A DNA stretch of 64,000 bases from Vibrio metoecus. GTDB taxonomy: Bacteria; Pseudomonadota; Gammaproteobacteria; Enterobacterales; Vibrionaceae. Every line of letters starts with the position of its first letter. The stretch's first letter is position 1. Both the position numbers and the translations under genes were made by a program. The notes under the pieces are model-generated. The model saw only the letters and a list, made by a program, of their open reading frames with translations, searched no databases and was not told the origin of the DNA. Shown here piece after piece: positions 40,050 to 52,231 of this stretch. The stretch is from assembly GCF_000696385.1 (NCBI RefSeq), contig NZ_JJMN01000008.1, positions 1-64,000 on the forward strand, given 5' to 3'.

Positions 40050-40469
40050 TTACTGACATAACAAACATGGGCAAAGCTTGGTTGGCTTACCCTGCATTGA
40101 GTACTGAACGTGAGTAATGGCAAAGCAGTGATGTTGGCCCCAAATAGGCAACGTAAACACTTCATGCTGACGACGGCCAAGTAGGGCGGCACCAAGTAGG
40201 GAGTCGCACGTCACGCCACCGTGGACTTCGTGCTGATCTTCAGACGTGGTCAGAGTGACTTGGAACGACAACTGACGATGAGCATCAACAAGGCTCACCG
40301 TATCCCCAAGCTTAATGCGCTGTGGCGCTCGTTCAATAGGAGAGCGAGGATGCTCCAACTTCTCGAACAATTCGAGCAGCAACAACGGAGATTGATAGGT
40401 CAAAAAGCGGCTACGTAGCCACCAACCGGCGAGAAAACGCCGAATATTCAAAGATAACCGGTTCAGCAT
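40050..40469 (-). CDS. GreA/GreB C-terminal-domain (Rnk-like) protein
   Basis: About 139 residues from ATG 40469 (AGGAAG upstream). The C-terminal half matches the FKBP-like domain of GreA/GreB/Rnk (IKLGDTVSLVDAHRQLSFQV and DSLLGAALLGRRQHEVFTLP). The N-terminal part is not a Gre coiled coil with the acidic tip; it is a short hydrophobic/basic region (MLNRLSLNIRRFLAGWWLRS). Hence it is likely an RNA-polymerase-binding accessory protein without transcript-cleavage activity. This is inference. Upstream starts are possible. Confidence 0.75.
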   Translation of the reverse strand: MLNRLSLNIRRFLAGWWLRSRFLTYQSPLLLLELFEKLEHPRSPIERAPQRIKLGDTVSLVDAHRQLSFQVTLTTSEDQHEVHGGVTCDSLLGAALLGRRQHEVFTLPIWGQHHCFAITHVQYSMQGKPTKLCPCLLCQ

Positions 40470-40887
40470 GATACTTCCTTTGCTCATTCCATTACCAACA
40501 GTGACAAATCGATGAGTATGCCCGGGAGTGAAATACACTCCCGGTTCAATTCACAAAGGCGACCATCCTGACCTCCAGTCAAAAAATGAGGAATAACAAT
40601 AGGGTTCACAGACCACTATAGACACTAAAAAAATGAATGCAACCTCATGAAATTTAGAGAAAAAAGGAAAGTCTAATAAAGCCGTTTTCAGGATAGAAAA
40701 GTCTTAGTTAGCCTCTGATTTTGGTGCTTTAGCCCAATAACCGAAGATATTCGACACAAAATTTTTATTGTGTCTTTTGTACTTGCGCGAGGTTGCAGAC
40801 CTCCAGCATCAGGAAAAGTACAAATTGCAGAGATAAAAAAAGCAGCGCCGCAGCGCTGCTTTTTATCACTGTGAATCAACCAACCCC
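40470..40887. other. Intergenic region between gyrB and the Gre-like gene
   Basis: Four hundred nt with no convincing gene. It contains a 9-bp perfect hairpin CCGGGAGTG / CACTCCCGG (40522-40544, loop AAATA) in the leader of the Gre-like gene, and the gyrB terminator at 40832-40866. A 63-codon leftward ORF at 40688-40879 runs through that terminator and looks spurious. Confidence 0.6.
40832..40866 (-). terminator. Terminator after gyrB
   Basis: AAAAAAAGCAGCGC / GCGCTGCTTTTT with a CGCA loop. On the minus strand it ends the dnaA-dnaN-recF-gyrB message, 22 nt after the gyrB stop. Confidence 0.88.
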
Positions 40888-43311
<2,424 letters not shown>

Positions 43312-43328
43312 TTACTCTCTCACTCTGT

Positions 43329-44420
43329 TTATCCTTGCTCTATTACACCGTGGGCAACGTGAAATGTTTTACTGGACTCATCCAACATGTCCGCCACTTG
43401 GCTTTCGGTAATAGAACTTACAAAAACCTGCGCCCCCGTCCCTTTTAGGCTATCTGCCAAACGTTGGCGACGTAGGCTATCCAATTCGGAAGCAAAATCA
43501 TCGATAAGATAAATGCATTGCTTTCCCGTCAACTCGGTGAGGTGCTGCCCTTGCGCCACGCGCAACGCACACACCATCAACTTCAGTTGCCCCCGCGACA
43601 ACACATCTTCCACCGGGGTTGCGTTCACTTTAATCCGCAAATCCGCTTTGTTAGGCCCGCTAAAGGTATAGCCCAACTGCTGATCCCGTTCGAAGTTTTT
43701 TTCCAGAATCGATTGATAAGGCTGATCTTTTTCCCAACCTCGATAATACTTTAAGTCGATATCGAATTCTGGCAAAAATGTGCGACATAGTTGTTCTGCC
43801 ACACTTTTCAATTGATTGACGTAACTTTCACGCCACTGGTCAATCTGTTCTGCCAAACGCGCTAATTCCTGATCCCAATAACTGAGTTCACGGTAGCTTT
43901 GCGCGCTTTTGAGCAGCGCATTACGCTGCTTGCTAAGCCGTTTAAACCGACCCCATGCATCGTAAAAAGCAGGCTCGGTATGAAACACGCCCCAATCGAT
44001 AAATGCCCGACGCTGTTTCGGTCCATCGGTCAGCAGTTCAAAGCCTTCCGGATGAATCAATTGCAGCGGCAAAATCTGCGCTAATTGCGCCAACTTTTGC
44101 CCCGTTTGGCCGCCTATTTTAACCTCAGTTGAGCCATCACGCTGCTTATTAATGCCAACGGGTAGCTCAAATTGATCAGAGCTCAAAGAATGCTCACAAA
44201 TCCGGCCATGCACAAACAGTTCTGGACATTCATTTTGAATGATCCGTCCGGTCAGCGAGCTTTTAAATGAACGGCCATGACCGAGCAGATAAATCGCTTC
44301 AAGCACGCTGGTTTTACCGCTGCCATTCGGCCCGATAAGAAAGTTAAAGCCTGCTGATAGGCGAATATCACAGGCTTTAATATTACGAAACTGTTGGATC
44401 ATTAACCGGGAAAGCGGCAT
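43329..44420 (-). CDS. recF: DNA replication and repair protein RecF
   Basis: An SMC-like ABC ATPase that helps load RecA at gaps through RecOR. The 363-residue protein has the Walker [21 protein letters not shown], the signature [18 protein letters not shown] and the Walker [12 protein letters not shown]. Order dnaA-dnaN-recF-gyrB is the ancestral bacterial arrangement. It is 17 nt after dnaN and 20 nt before gyrB. Confidence 0.97.
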   Translation of the reverse strand: MPLSRLMIQQFRNIKACDIRLSAGFNFLIGPNGSGKTSVLEAIYLLGHGRSFKSSLTGRIIQNECPELFVHGRICEHSLSSDQFELPVGINKQRDGSTEVKIGGQTGQKLAQLAQILPLQLIHPEGFELLTDGPKQRRAFIDWGVFHTEPAFYDAWGRFKRLSKQRNALLKSAQSYRELSYWDQELARLAEQIDQWRESYVNQLKSVAEQLCRTFLPEFDIDLKYYRGWEKDQPYQSILEKNFERDQQLGYTFSGPNKADLRIKVNATPVEDVLSRGQLKLMVCALRVAQGQHLTELTGKQCIYLIDDFASELDSLRRQRLADSLKGTGAQVFVSSITESQVADMLDESSKTFHVAHGVIEQG

Positions 44421-44437
44421 GGTAACTCGGTTATACC

Positions 44438-45538
44438 TTACAGACGAATTGGCATGACCACGTACATGGCGCTGTCATCATCGACATTCTCCACCAAGGC
44501 ACTGGCGTTGGCATCCGACATCGAAACGCGCACATTGTCGCAGCGCAGGGTGTTAAGCACATCCAAGATGTAGCTGACGTTAAAGCCAATCTCAATCGGC
44601 TCGCCTTCAAAGCTCACATCCAGTAGCTCTTCCGCTTCTTCTTGCTCTGGGTTATTGGCAGTAATGCGCATTTCGTTGTCAGCCAAATTAACCCGCACAC
44701 CACGGAATTTTTCATTCGACAGAATCGCGGCACGCGAAAACGCCTGACGTAGTTCTTCACAACCCGCTTGTAGCGTTTTGCTGGTATGTTGCGGCAATAC
44801 GCGGCGATAATCAGGGAAACGACCATCCACCAGCTTCGAAGTAAACACAAAGTGATTCACTTCAGCACGCAAGTTCGAATGACCGATTTGCAGCACCACA
44901 GGCTGTTCTGGCGCATCGAGCAGTTTCACCAGCTCAAGTACCCCTTTACGCGGCACAATGATCTGCTTTTGCGCAAAATCCGCACCGAGCTGAGCTTGCG
45001 CCACCGCCATACGGTGACCATCCGTCGCGACTGAACGCAAGGTGGTGCCATCAATTTCAAACAGCATGCCGTTTAAGTAGTAGCGTACATCTTGGTTGGC
45101 CATAGAAAACTGGGTTTTCTCAATCAGGCCACGCAGTTCCGCTTGAGTGAGCGAAACTTGCACTTCACTTTGCCAATCTTCAATATTCGGGAAATCACTG
45201 GCAGGTAAAGTGGCAAGCGAGAAACGGCTACGGCCAGAACGCACTTGAATGCGATCGCCCTCAAGCAGAACAGTGATCACCGCACTATCGGGCAAACCAC
45301 GGCAAATATCTAAAAACTTACGCGCAGGAACGGTAATGCTGCCTGCTTCAAATTCACCTTCTAACGTCACTCGGCTGATCAGTTCCACTTCCAAATCGGT
45401 GGCGGTCATCGACAGTTGATTGTCTTCCACCTTAAGCAATAAATTGCCCAAGATCGGCAAGCTGGCGCGGCCACCTAAAGTGCCGGATACTTGCTGCAAG
45501 GGTTTAATCAAGTGGCTACGTTCAATGGTAAATTTCAT
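44438..45538 (-). CDS. dnaN: DNA polymerase III beta sliding clamp
   Basis: The processivity clamp, 366 residues, begins [20 protein letters not shown] and ends with the C-terminal MYVVMPIRL that contacts clamp-binding partners. Three tandem clamp domains are recognisable. It lies 58 nt downstream of dnaA and is co-transcribed with recF. Confidence 0.98.
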   Translation of the reverse strand: MKFTIERSHLIKPLQQVSGTLGGRASLPILGNLLLKVEDNQLSMTATDLEVELISRVTLEGEFEAGSITVPARKFLDICRGLPDSAVITVLLEGDRIQVRSGRSRFSLATLPASDFPNIEDWQSEVQVSLTQAELRGLIEKTQFSMANQDVRYYLNGMLFEIDGTTLRSVATDGHRMAVAQAQLGADFAQKQIIVPRKGVLELVKLLDAPEQPVVLQIGHSNLRAEVNHFVFTSKLVDGRFPDYRRVLPQHTSKTLQAGCEELRQAFSRAAILSNEKFRGVRVNLADNEMRITANNPEQEEAEELLDVSFEGEPIEIGFNVSYILDVLNTLRCDNVRVSMSDANASALVENVDDDSAMYVVMPIRL

Positions 45539-45596
45539 AGTCTTCTCTTAAACGGGTGAAAAGCGAAATACGCAAGTGCGCTAACCATAGCGCAAA

Positions 45597-47000
45597 TTAA
45601 GAGGAAAGCGTACGAATCAGGTTCGAATAATCTTCTTTGATATCGTGACTCTCTTCGCGCAACTGCTCGATTTTACGGCAAGCGTGTAACACAGTCGTGT
45701 GGTCACGGCCGCCAAACGCATCACCAATCTCAGGCAAGCTGTGGTTGGTCAGTTCTTTGGCCAATGCCATCGCCAATTGACGAGGACGAGCAACGGAGCG
45801 CGAACGGCGTTTTGAGAGTAGATCCGCCACCTTAATTTTGTAGTATTCAGCAACGGTCTTCTGAATGTTATCAATTGTGACCAGCTTTTCTTGCAGTGCT
45901 AATAAGTCACGCAGCGCTTCACGCACGAAATCAATCGTGATCGGGCGACCGGTAAAGTTGGCGTTGGCAATCACGCGGTTTAGCGCACCTTCCAACTCAC
46001 GCACGTTAGAGCGCAGACGTTTAGCGATAAAGAAAGCCACTTCATCCGGCAGATGAATTTGGTGATCTTCAGCTTTTTTCATCAAGATCGCGACGCGGGT
46101 TTCTAATTCCGGCGGCTCGATCGCCACCGTTAAGCCCCAGCCAAAACGCGATTTGAGGCGATCTTCCACCCCATTGATCTCTTTAGGATAACGATCAGAA
46201 GTCAAAATAATTTGTTGGTTGCCTTCCAGCAGCGCGTTAAAGGTGTGGAAAAACTCTTCTTGCGAACGCTCTTTGTTGGCAAAGAATTGAATATCGTCGA
46301 TCAGCAGAGCATCCACACTGCGATAGTAGCGCTTGAACTCTTCAATCGCGTTGTTTTGCAAGGCTTTAACCATGTCTTGCACGAAACGCTCAGAGTGCAT
46401 GTACACCACTTTCGCGTTCGGGTTGTTATCGACAATCGCGTTACCTACCGCATGCAGCAAGTGCGTTTTACCTAGACCAGTGCCGCCATACAAAAAGAGC
46501 GGGTTATACGCCGCGCCCGGGTTATCGGAGACTTGGCGAGCCGCCGCTAAACCTAACTGGTTGGATTTACCTTCCACGAAGTTGTTGAACTTGTGTTTCG
46601 GGTTCACATTTGAGCGGTGAGTAATATCAGCCGCTGCGCTGTCATCATCCCAGGTTTTATGGATAGGTTTACGCTGCGCCAATTGCGCTGGAGCCGACGA
46701 TTCAGCTGCGACATCCGCAGCCGTACGCACAGGCGCAGGTTTTGGCGCCACCACAGGGCGACTACCCACTTCAAAGCGCAAGTTAGGCACATCATTGCCA
46801 CTGAATTCCATCAGTAGACGGTTGATGTTGTTGAGGTACTTATCGCGTACCCAATCCAACACAAAGCGGTTCGGGGCGAATAAAGTGAGAGTATTGTCAT
46901 TGAGCTCCGCTTGAAGCGGACGCACCCACATACTGAATTCTGCGGCAGGTAGCTCTTCCTGAAGCCGTTGCAAACATTGCAACCATAGCGAAGATGACAC
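45597..47000 (-). CDS. dnaA: Chromosomal replication initiator DnaA
   Basis: A 467-residue AAA+ initiator that binds DnaA boxes at oriC and melts the AT-rich unwinding element. GTG 47000 ([14 protein letters not shown]) is chosen since AGGGA lies 5 nt upstream; a TTG at 47015 would add five residues and overlap that site. Domains: I (about 1-85), linker II, AAA+ III with Walker [21 protein letters not shown] and Walker [11 protein letters not shown], and IV with the DnaA-box signature [19 protein letters not shown]. It is about 7 kb from the oriC at 54085. Confidence 0.98.
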   Translation of the reverse strand: MSSSLWLQCLQRLQEELPAAEFSMWVRPLQAELNDNTLTLFAPNRFVLDWVRDKYLNNINRLLMEFSGNDVPNLRFEVGSRPVVAPKPAPVRTAADVAAESSAPAQLAQRKPIHKTWDDDSAAADITHRSNVNPKHKFNNFVEGKSNQLGLAAARQVSDNPGAAYNPLFLYGGTGLGKTHLLHAVGNAIVDNNPNAKVVYMHSERFVQDMVKALQNNAIEEFKRYYRSVDALLIDDIQFFANKERSQEEFFHTFNALLEGNQQIILTSDRYPKEINGVEDRLKSRFGWGLTVAIEPPELETRVAILMKKAEDHQIHLPDEVAFFIAKRLRSNVRELEGALNRVIANANFTGRPITIDFVREALRDLLALQEKLVTIDNIQKTVAEYYKIKVADLLSKRRSRSVARPRQLAMALAKELTNHSLPEIGDAFGGRDHTTVLHACRKIEQLREESHDIKEDYSNLIRTLSS

Positions 47001-47311
47001 GATTCCCTCACTCAAAAATCAACGATCGGTAAAGAGGAGCAATTCTACCTGTTGATAACTCAGATCGCCAGCGCTGGATCGACGATCCAGTGAATAAGAT
47101 CTAAGTTATTCACATTCTTTTACGACCGACAACTAAGATCCTCACACATTTTACCCGTGCTACCCACATAAAGATCCACATATCTCAGGATCTTTAGTAG
47201 TTATCCCCACCTTTTTCCCTTTGCTCAGTTATTGTTAATAACTACTGGTTATTTCTTTTGATGATTTAATTACCAGTAGTATATAAACATAAATGATACA
47301 GGAGTCACATA
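47001..47311. promoter_or_regulatory. dnaA upstream region with DnaA boxes and clustered GATC sites
   Basis: Between divergent dnaA and the ABC-transporter operon there are three one-mismatch DnaA boxes: 47050-47058 (TGTTGATAA, minus), 47106-47114 (TTATTCACA) and 47201-47209 (TTATCCCCA). Seven GATC (Dam) sites lie within about 130 nt (47060-47195). This fits autoregulation of dnaA and SeqA/Dam control. The region also resembles a reduced origin. No promoter element is certain. Confidence 0.65.
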
Positions 47312-48058
47312 ATGAAACACTGGTTTAACATTGCTCTGGCTGCCCTAGCCCTTTCTTCTGCCACCGTTCAGGCTGCCACCGATGTCAAAGTCGGCATGTC
47401 TGGCCGCTATTTCCCATTTACTTTTGTTAAACAAGATGAGCTGCAAGGCTTTGAGGTAGATGTATGGAATGAAATTGGCAAACGTAATGATTACAAAGTG
47501 GAGTTTGTGACCGCAAACTTCTCCGGTCTGTTTGGTCTACTCGAAACGGGGCGCATTGATACGATTTCTAACCAAATCACTATCACGGATGCACGTAAGG
47601 CCAAATACCTGTTTTCTGATCCGTATGTGATTGATGGTGCACAAATTACGGTACGTAAAGGCAATGATGCAATTAAAGGCATTGACGATTTGGCGGGCAA
47701 AACCGTTGCGGTCAACCTAGGTTCTAATTTTGAGCAGCTACTACGTAGCCGTGATAAGGATGGCAAAATCAACATCAAAACCTACGATACTGGCATTGAA
47801 CACGATGTGGCTTTAGGTCGTGCTGATGCGTTTGTGATGGATCGTCTTTCCGCGCTTGAGTTGATTGAAAAGACCGGCCTACCATTACAACTCGCAGGTT
47901 CACCGTTTGAAACTATCGAAAACGCGTGGCCATTTGTAAACAACGAAAAAGGCCAGCAACTGCAAGGTGAGGTCAATAAAGCACTCGCTGCCATGCGCGC
48001 TGACGGCACATTAAGCCAGATCGCAATCAAATGGTTTGGTACCGATATCTCGCAATAA
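47312..48058 (+). CDS. Amino-acid ABC transporter substrate-binding protein
   Basis: A 248-residue type II periplasmic binding protein of the polar amino-acid family (SBP_bac_3). The signal peptide is MKHWFNIALAALALSSATVQAA. It shows typical segments GRYFPFTFVKQDELQGFEVD, GRIDTISNQITITDARKAK and LGRADAFVMDRLSAL. Ligand cannot be decided by eye; cystine or basic/polar amino acids are plausible by resemblance to E. coli TcyJ-type proteins. First gene of a three-gene operon. Confidence 0.88.
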   Translation: MKHWFNIALAALALSSATVQAATDVKVGMSGRYFPFTFVKQDELQGFEVDVWNEIGKRNDYKVEFVTANFSGLFGLLETGRIDTISNQITITDARKAKYLFSDPYVIDGAQITVRKGNDAIKGIDDLAGKTVAVNLGSNFEQLLRSRDKDGKINIKTYDTGIEHDVALGRADAFVMDRLSALELIEKTGLPLQLAGSPFETIENAWPFVNNEKGQQLQGEVNKALAAMRADGTLSQIAIKWFGTDISQ

Positions 48059-48082
48059 TTCTGCTTCACCAAGCTAGACTCT

Positions 48083-48110
48083 ATAAAGGTGGGACTTTCC
48101 CACCTTTGAT
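48083..48110 (+). terminator. Intra-operon hairpin after the binding-protein gene
   Basis: AAAGGTGGGA / TCCCACCTTT stem with a tiny loop, followed by GATTATTTTA rather than a solid U tract. It probably acts as a partial terminator or 3' stabiliser that leaves more binding-protein message than permease message. Confidence 0.6.
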
Positions 48111-48130
48111 TATTTTAGGAAGGAAAGTAG

Positions 48131-48802
48131 ATGGGTTTTGACTTTCACTACATGCTTGAGCTACTGCCAATCTTGCTCAAATATCTTGGTACAACGTTGG
48201 AAATGGCGAGCTGGGGATTGGTTTTCGCGCTGATTCTGGCGCTGATTTTAGCCAATATCCGCGTGTTTAAAGTACCGGTACTGGATCCCCTCAGCCAACT
48301 CTATATCAGCTTCTTTCGTGGAACTCCGCTGTTAGTGCAACTGTTTTTGCTGTACTACGGTTTACCACAAATTTTCCCGCTATTAGTGGGGCTCGATGCT
48401 TTTAGCGCGGCAGTGATCGGTTTAACCCTGCATTTTGCCGCTTACATGGCCGAAAGTATTCGCGCCGCGATCATCGGTATTGATCGCAGTCAGATGGAAG
48501 CCAGCTTATCGGTGGGGATGACGACCTCACAAGCGATGCGCCGGATCATTTTGCCGCAAGCGGCACGGGTGGCTTTACCTTCATTGATGAACTACTTCAT
48601 TGATATGATCAAATCAACCTCGCTGGCGTTTACCCTTGGCGTAGCAGAGATCATGGCCAAAGCGCAAATGGAAGCCTCATCCAGTTTCCGCTTCTTCGAA
48701 GCCTTCTTGGCGGTTGCTCTCATCTATTGGGTGGTGGTGCTGGTATTAACTCGCTTGCAATCTTGGGCAGAGCAGAAACTCAATAAGGCGTATGCACGAT
48801 GA
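48131..48802 (+). CDS. Amino-acid ABC transporter permease
   Basis: A 223-residue HisM/YecS-type inner-membrane permease with about five hydrophobic segments and the EAA-loop region ([20 protein letters not shown]), which contacts the ATPase. It overlaps the ATPase start by 4 nt (ATGA). Confidence 0.92.
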   Translation: MGFDFHYMLELLPILLKYLGTTLEMASWGLVFALILALILANIRVFKVPVLDPLSQLYISFFRGTPLLVQLFLLYYGLPQIFPLLVGLDAFSAAVIGLTLHFAAYMAESIRAAIIGIDRSQMEASLSVGMTTSQAMRRIILPQAARVALPSLMNYFIDMIKSTSLAFTLGVAEIMAKAQMEASSSFRFFEAFLAVALIYWVVVLVLTRLQSWAEQKLNKAYAR

Positions 48803-49536
48803 TTAAATTGCAGAATATCCACAAAAGGTTTGGTACCAGTGAAGTGCTAAAAGGTATTGATCTTGAAATCCAACGCGGAGAAATCGTGGTCATCATCGGC
48901 TCTAGTGGTACCGGTAAATCCACTCTATTACGCTGCGTAAACTTTCTTGAGCAAGCCGATCAAGGCAGCATCAGTATTGATGAACTCACCGTCGATACCC
49001 AAAAACATACTAAAACCGATGTGCTCGCACTGCGCCGTAAGACTGGCTTTGTGTTCCAAAACTATGCGTTATTCGCTCATTTAACGGCGCGGCAAAATAT
49101 CGCAGAGGCTTTGATCACGGTACGTGGCTGGAAAAAAGATCAAGCACACCAACGAGCGCAGCAAATTCTCGATGACATTGGCTTAGGTGACAAAGGGGAT
49201 AGTTACCCTGCGGCACTGTCGGGTGGCCAGCAGCAACGGGTTGGGATTGGCCGTGCGATGGCGCTGCAGCCCGAACTGCTGTTATTTGATGAACCCACCT
49301 CCGCGCTCGATCCTGAATGGGTGGGTGAAGTGTTGGCTCTGATGAAAAAATTGGCGACTCAGCACCAAACCATGCTGGTGGTCACCCATGAAATGCAGTT
49401 TGCTAAAGAAGTGGCGGATCGGGTGATCTTCATGGCACAAGGAAACATTGTTGAGCAAGGTTCTCCACAGGATAGTTTTGACCATCCACAGGATCCACGC
49501 TTAAGAAAATTTCTTAATCAAGTCGGGATCCGTTAA
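48799..49536 (+). CDS. Amino-acid ABC transporter ATP-binding protein
   Basis: A 245-residue GlnQ/HisP-type ATPase: Walker [21 protein letters not shown], the Q-loop [13 protein letters not shown], the signature [15 protein letters not shown], Walker [16 protein letters not shown] and the switch histidine in VVTHEMQFA. It is the last gene of the operon, followed by the rpmH promoter. Confidence 0.95.
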   Translation: MIKLQNIHKRFGTSEVLKGIDLEIQRGEIVVIIGSSGTGKSTLLRCVNFLEQADQGSISIDELTVDTQKHTKTDVLALRRKTGFVFQNYALFAHLTARQNIAEALITVRGWKKDQAHQRAQQILDDIGLGDKGDSYPAALSGGQQQRVGIGRAMALQPELLLFDEPTSALDPEWVGEVLALMKKLATQHQTMLVVTHEMQFAKEVADRVIFMAQGNIVEQGSPQDSFDHPQDPRLRKFLNQVGIR

Positions 49537-49542
49537 GGATCC

Positions 49543-49570
49543 TTGAGATTTTGCGGTTTGTCCGTATAAT
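49543..49570 (+). promoter_or_regulatory. Promoter of rpmH-rnpA
   Basis: TTGAGA (49543-49548), a 16-nt spacer and a perfect TATAAT (49565-49570) form a strong sigma-70 promoter. It lies at the end of the ABC operon and about 205 nt before rpmH, giving a long leader. Confidence 0.8.
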
Positions 49571-49777
49571 CGGCCGACCGGAAATAAAGCGGCAACCAGA
49601 ATGAACTCTCTCATTGAGTAAGTTCTGACTGGGGAAAACCCAATCATTGACACCTTTTGTGACAGTGATTACAATTCCGCCTCTTTGTTGAGAGGCGTCG
49701 GCGTCTTCAGTGAAGACCTTAATGCCCACGCCGGGTTAACCAAGAACCTAAAACTACTGATCAGTAAAGGTAACATC

Positions 49778-49917
49778 ATGTCTAAACGCACTTTTCAACC
49801 TTCAGTTCTGAAGCGCAAGCGTACTCACGGTTTCCGTGCTCGCATGGCGACTGCGAACGGTCGTAAAGTTCTGAATGCACGTCGTGCAAAAGGCCCGTAA
49901 GCGCCTTTTCAAAATAA
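49778..49917 (+). CDS. rpmH: Large-subunit ribosomal protein L34 (frameshifted here)
   Basis: A 45-residue basic L34, [20 protein letters not shown] at the N terminus. As written the frame ends at 49900 after NARRAKGP. Removing one C (49894-49896) gives GRKR, and removing one T (49906-49909) gives LSK then TAA at 49915, the expected Vibrio ending. L34 is highly conserved at this C terminus, so the breaks are likely errors. rnpA follows after 12 nt, the universal rpmH-rnpA order. Confidence 0.95.
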
Positions 49918-49929
49918 TCTCGAATTATT

Positions 49930-50286
49930 TTGAGTACGTACGCATTCAATCGGGAGTTACGTTTGTTAACTCCCGAACATTATCAAAAAGTCTTCCAGCA
50001 AGCTCACAGTGCTGGTTCTCCTCATCTCACAATCATCGCACGCGCAAATAATCTTTCTCATCCTCGTTTGGGACTTGCAGTTCCTAAAAAGCAAATAAAA
50101 ACGGCCGTAGGTCGTAACCGCTTCAAACGTCTCTGCCGAGAAAGCTTTCGCTTACATCAAAATCAGTTAGCTCATAAAGATTTTGTTGTCATTGCTAAAA
50201 AGAGCGCGCAAGATTTGAGCAATGAAGAACTGTTTAACTTGCTTGGCAAACTATGGCAACGCCTCTCTCGCCCTTCTCGTGGTTAG
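49930..50286 (+). CDS. rnpA: Ribonuclease P protein component
   Basis: The protein cofactor of RNase P for 5' tRNA maturation, 118 residues. It begins at a TTG codon ([20 protein letters not shown]). The RNP signature [16 protein letters not shown] is intact. It overlaps yidD by 34 nt (50253-50286), as in many gamma-proteobacteria. Confidence 0.95.
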   Translation: MSTYAFNRELRLLTPEHYQKVFQQAHSAGSPHLTIIARANNLSHPRLGLAVPKKQIKTAVGRNRFKRLCRESFRLHQNQLAHKDFVVIAKKSAQDLSNEELFNLLGKLWQRLSRPSRG

Positions 50287-50510
50287 CCATTGGTATTGTA
50301 AAACTTTACCAGTGGTTCATTAGTCCACTAATCGGCCCACGCTGTCGATTCACTCCAACTTGTTCCACGTATGCGATAGAAGCGCTGCGAGCTCACGGTT
50401 TTATAAAAGGATGTTGGTTATCCACCAAACGTCTATTAAAATGCCACCCTTTGAACGAAGGGGGCTTTGACCCCGTTCCACCAGTCCAAAAACAAGACAG
50501 AGATAAATAA
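50253..50510 (+). CDS. yidD: Membrane protein insertion efficiency factor YidD
   Basis: An 85-residue YidD-family protein with the hallmark [20 protein letters not shown] (three conserved Cys when KGCW is counted) and [14 protein letters not shown]. It begins in the rnpA 3' end and lies 2 nt before yidC, with which it cooperates. Confidence 0.95.
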   Translation: MATPLSPFSWLAIGIVKLYQWFISPLIGPRCRFTPTCSTYAIEALRAHGFIKGCWLSTKRLLKCHPLNEGGFDPVPPVQKQDRDK

Positions 50511-50512
50511 CG

Positions 50513-52138
50513 ATGGATTCTCAACGTAATATCTTGTTAATCGCTCTGGCATTGGTTTCTTTTCTGCTGTTTCAACAATGGCAAGTAGCGAAGAATCCTG
50601 CACCGCAAGCGACACAGCAAGCCCAATCCACAGGCGCAGCTGATGCACCTTCATTTTCAGATGAGTTAGATCCAACGCCTGCACAAAATGCAGCAGCGCA
50701 GGCTAAAACCATCACCGTGACTAGCGATGTACTGACTCTGTCTATTGATACGCTCGGTGGCGATATCGTCAGCGCAAAACTGAATCAATATGCCGAAGAA
50801 CTCGATTCTGCTGAATCTTTTGTCTTGTTGCAAAACACCCAAGGTCATCAGTTTATTGCTCAAAGTGGTTTAGTCGGCCCACAAGGCATTGATGTAACTA
50901 GCAATAACCGCCCTGCTTATCAAGTGAATGCAGAGAGTTTCACTCTGGCCGAAGGCCAAGATGAACTACGCATTCCTATGACCTATCAAGCCAACGGCAT
51001 CGATTACACCAAAACCTTCATTCTTAAGCGTGGTAGTTACGCTGTGGATGTGGTGTTTGATGTAGCCAACAACTCTGGCAACCCTGCGACTTTAGGTATG
51101 TATGCCCACCTGCGCCAAAATCTGCTCGATTCTGGTGGCAACTTAGCCATGCCAACTTACCGTGGTGGTGCGTACTCAACCAGCGATGTTCGTTACAAGA
51201 AGTACAGCTTCGACGATATGAAAGATCGCAATCTTAGCGCACCAAACGATGTAACCGTAAACTGGGCTGCGATGATCCAGCACTACTTTGCTTCGGCATG
51301 GATCCCTCGTAATGAGCCTCAAGCTCAACTTTACTCACGCGTGATCAGCAACTTGGGCGATATCGGTATCCGTACCCCGAACAAGACTATTGCGAACGGC
51401 GATAAAGCAGAGTTTGAAGCCACCTTATGGGTAGGCCCAAAACTGCAAGACAAAATGGCAGCCGTTGCGCCTAACCTTGATCTGGTGGTGGACTACGGCT
51501 GGTTATGGTTCATTGCAAAACCTCTGCACTGGTTGCTGTCTGTGATTCAGAGCTTTGTTGGCAACTGGGGTGTGGCCATCATCTGCTTAACCTTCATCGT
51601 ACGTGGTGCAATGTATCCACTGACCAAAGCACAATACACTTCAATGGCGAAAATGCGCATGCTGCAACCGAAACTGCAAGCGATGCGTGAACGTATTGGC
51701 GATGACCGCCAACGCATGAGCCAAGAGATGATGGAGCTGTACAAGAAAGAAAAAGTAAACCCACTCGGTGGTTGTTTACCGATCGTACTGCAAATGCCGA
51801 TTTTCATTGCGCTGTACTGGGCACTGATGGAATCCGTTGAGCTACGTCACTCACCTTTCTTTGGTTGGATTCATGACTTGTCAGCACAAGATCCTTACTA
51901 CATCCTGCCACTCCTGATGGGTGCAAGTATGTTCGTCATCCAGAAGATGAGCCCAACAACGGTTACCGATCCAATGCAGCAGAAGATCATGACTTTCATG
52001 CCAGTCATGTTTACCTTCTTCTTCCTGTGGTTCCCATCAGGACTCGTTCTGTACTGGTTGGTATCAAACATCGTAACTCTTATCCAGCAAACGCTGATTT
52101 ATAAAGCGCTGGAGAAGAAAGGCTTACATTCCAAGTAA
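50513..52138 (+). CDS. yidC: Membrane protein insertase YidC
   Basis: An inner-membrane insertase of 541 residues. The N-terminal anchor is [20 protein letters not shown] large periplasmic P1 domain is followed by the insertase core with the conserved [15 protein letters not shown] and [20 protein letters not shown]. Its major clients include the F0 subunits encoded at 59327-60984. A terminator follows. Confidence 0.97.
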   Translation: MDSQRNILLIALALVSFLLFQQWQVAKNPAPQATQQAQSTGAADAPSFSDELDPTPAQNAAAQAKTITVTSDVLTLSIDTLGGDIVSAKLNQYAEELDSAESFVLLQNTQGHQFIAQSGLVGPQGIDVTSNNRPAYQVNAESFTLAEGQDELRIPMTYQANGIDYTKTFILKRGSYAVDVVFDVANNSGNPATLGMYAHLRQNLLDSGGNLAMPTYRGGAYSTSDVRYKKYSFDDMKDRNLSAPNDVTVNWAAMIQHYFASAWIPRNEPQAQLYSRVISNLGDIGIRTPNKTIANGDKAEFEATLWVGPKLQDKMAAVAPNLDLVVDYGWLWFIAKPLHWLLSVIQSFVGNWGVAIICLTFIVRGAMYPLTKAQYTSMAKMRMLQPKLQAMRERIGDDRQRMSQEMMELYKKEKVNPLGGCLPIVLQMPIFIALYWALMESVELRHSPFFGWIHDLSAQDPYYILPLLMGASMFVIQKMSPTTVTDPMQQKIMTFMPVMFTFFFLWFPSGLVLYWLVSNIVTLIQQTLIYKALEKKGLHSK

Positions 52139-52155
52139 GTTTAACTGAGTAAGAA

Positions 52156-52184
52156 AGAGGCGGCCAAAAGGTCGCCTTTTTGTT
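52156..52184 (+). terminator. Terminator after yidC
   Basis: GAGGCGGCC / GGTCGCCTTTTT with AAAA loop and a T run. Confidence 0.82.
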
Positions 52185-52231
52185 GGCTGCTGATTACAAT
52201 GAGCCTAATTTAATCCTGTTCAGGTAACACT

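Noticed and set aside
40688..40879. 63-codon leftward ORF downstream of gyrB
   Set aside because: Its start runs into the gyrB terminator, there is no clear ribosome site and its composition does not look coding.
49930..50510. rnpA/yidD overlap as a frameshift error
   Set aside because: Both proteins are complete with family ends, and overlap of these genes is common in related bacteria.
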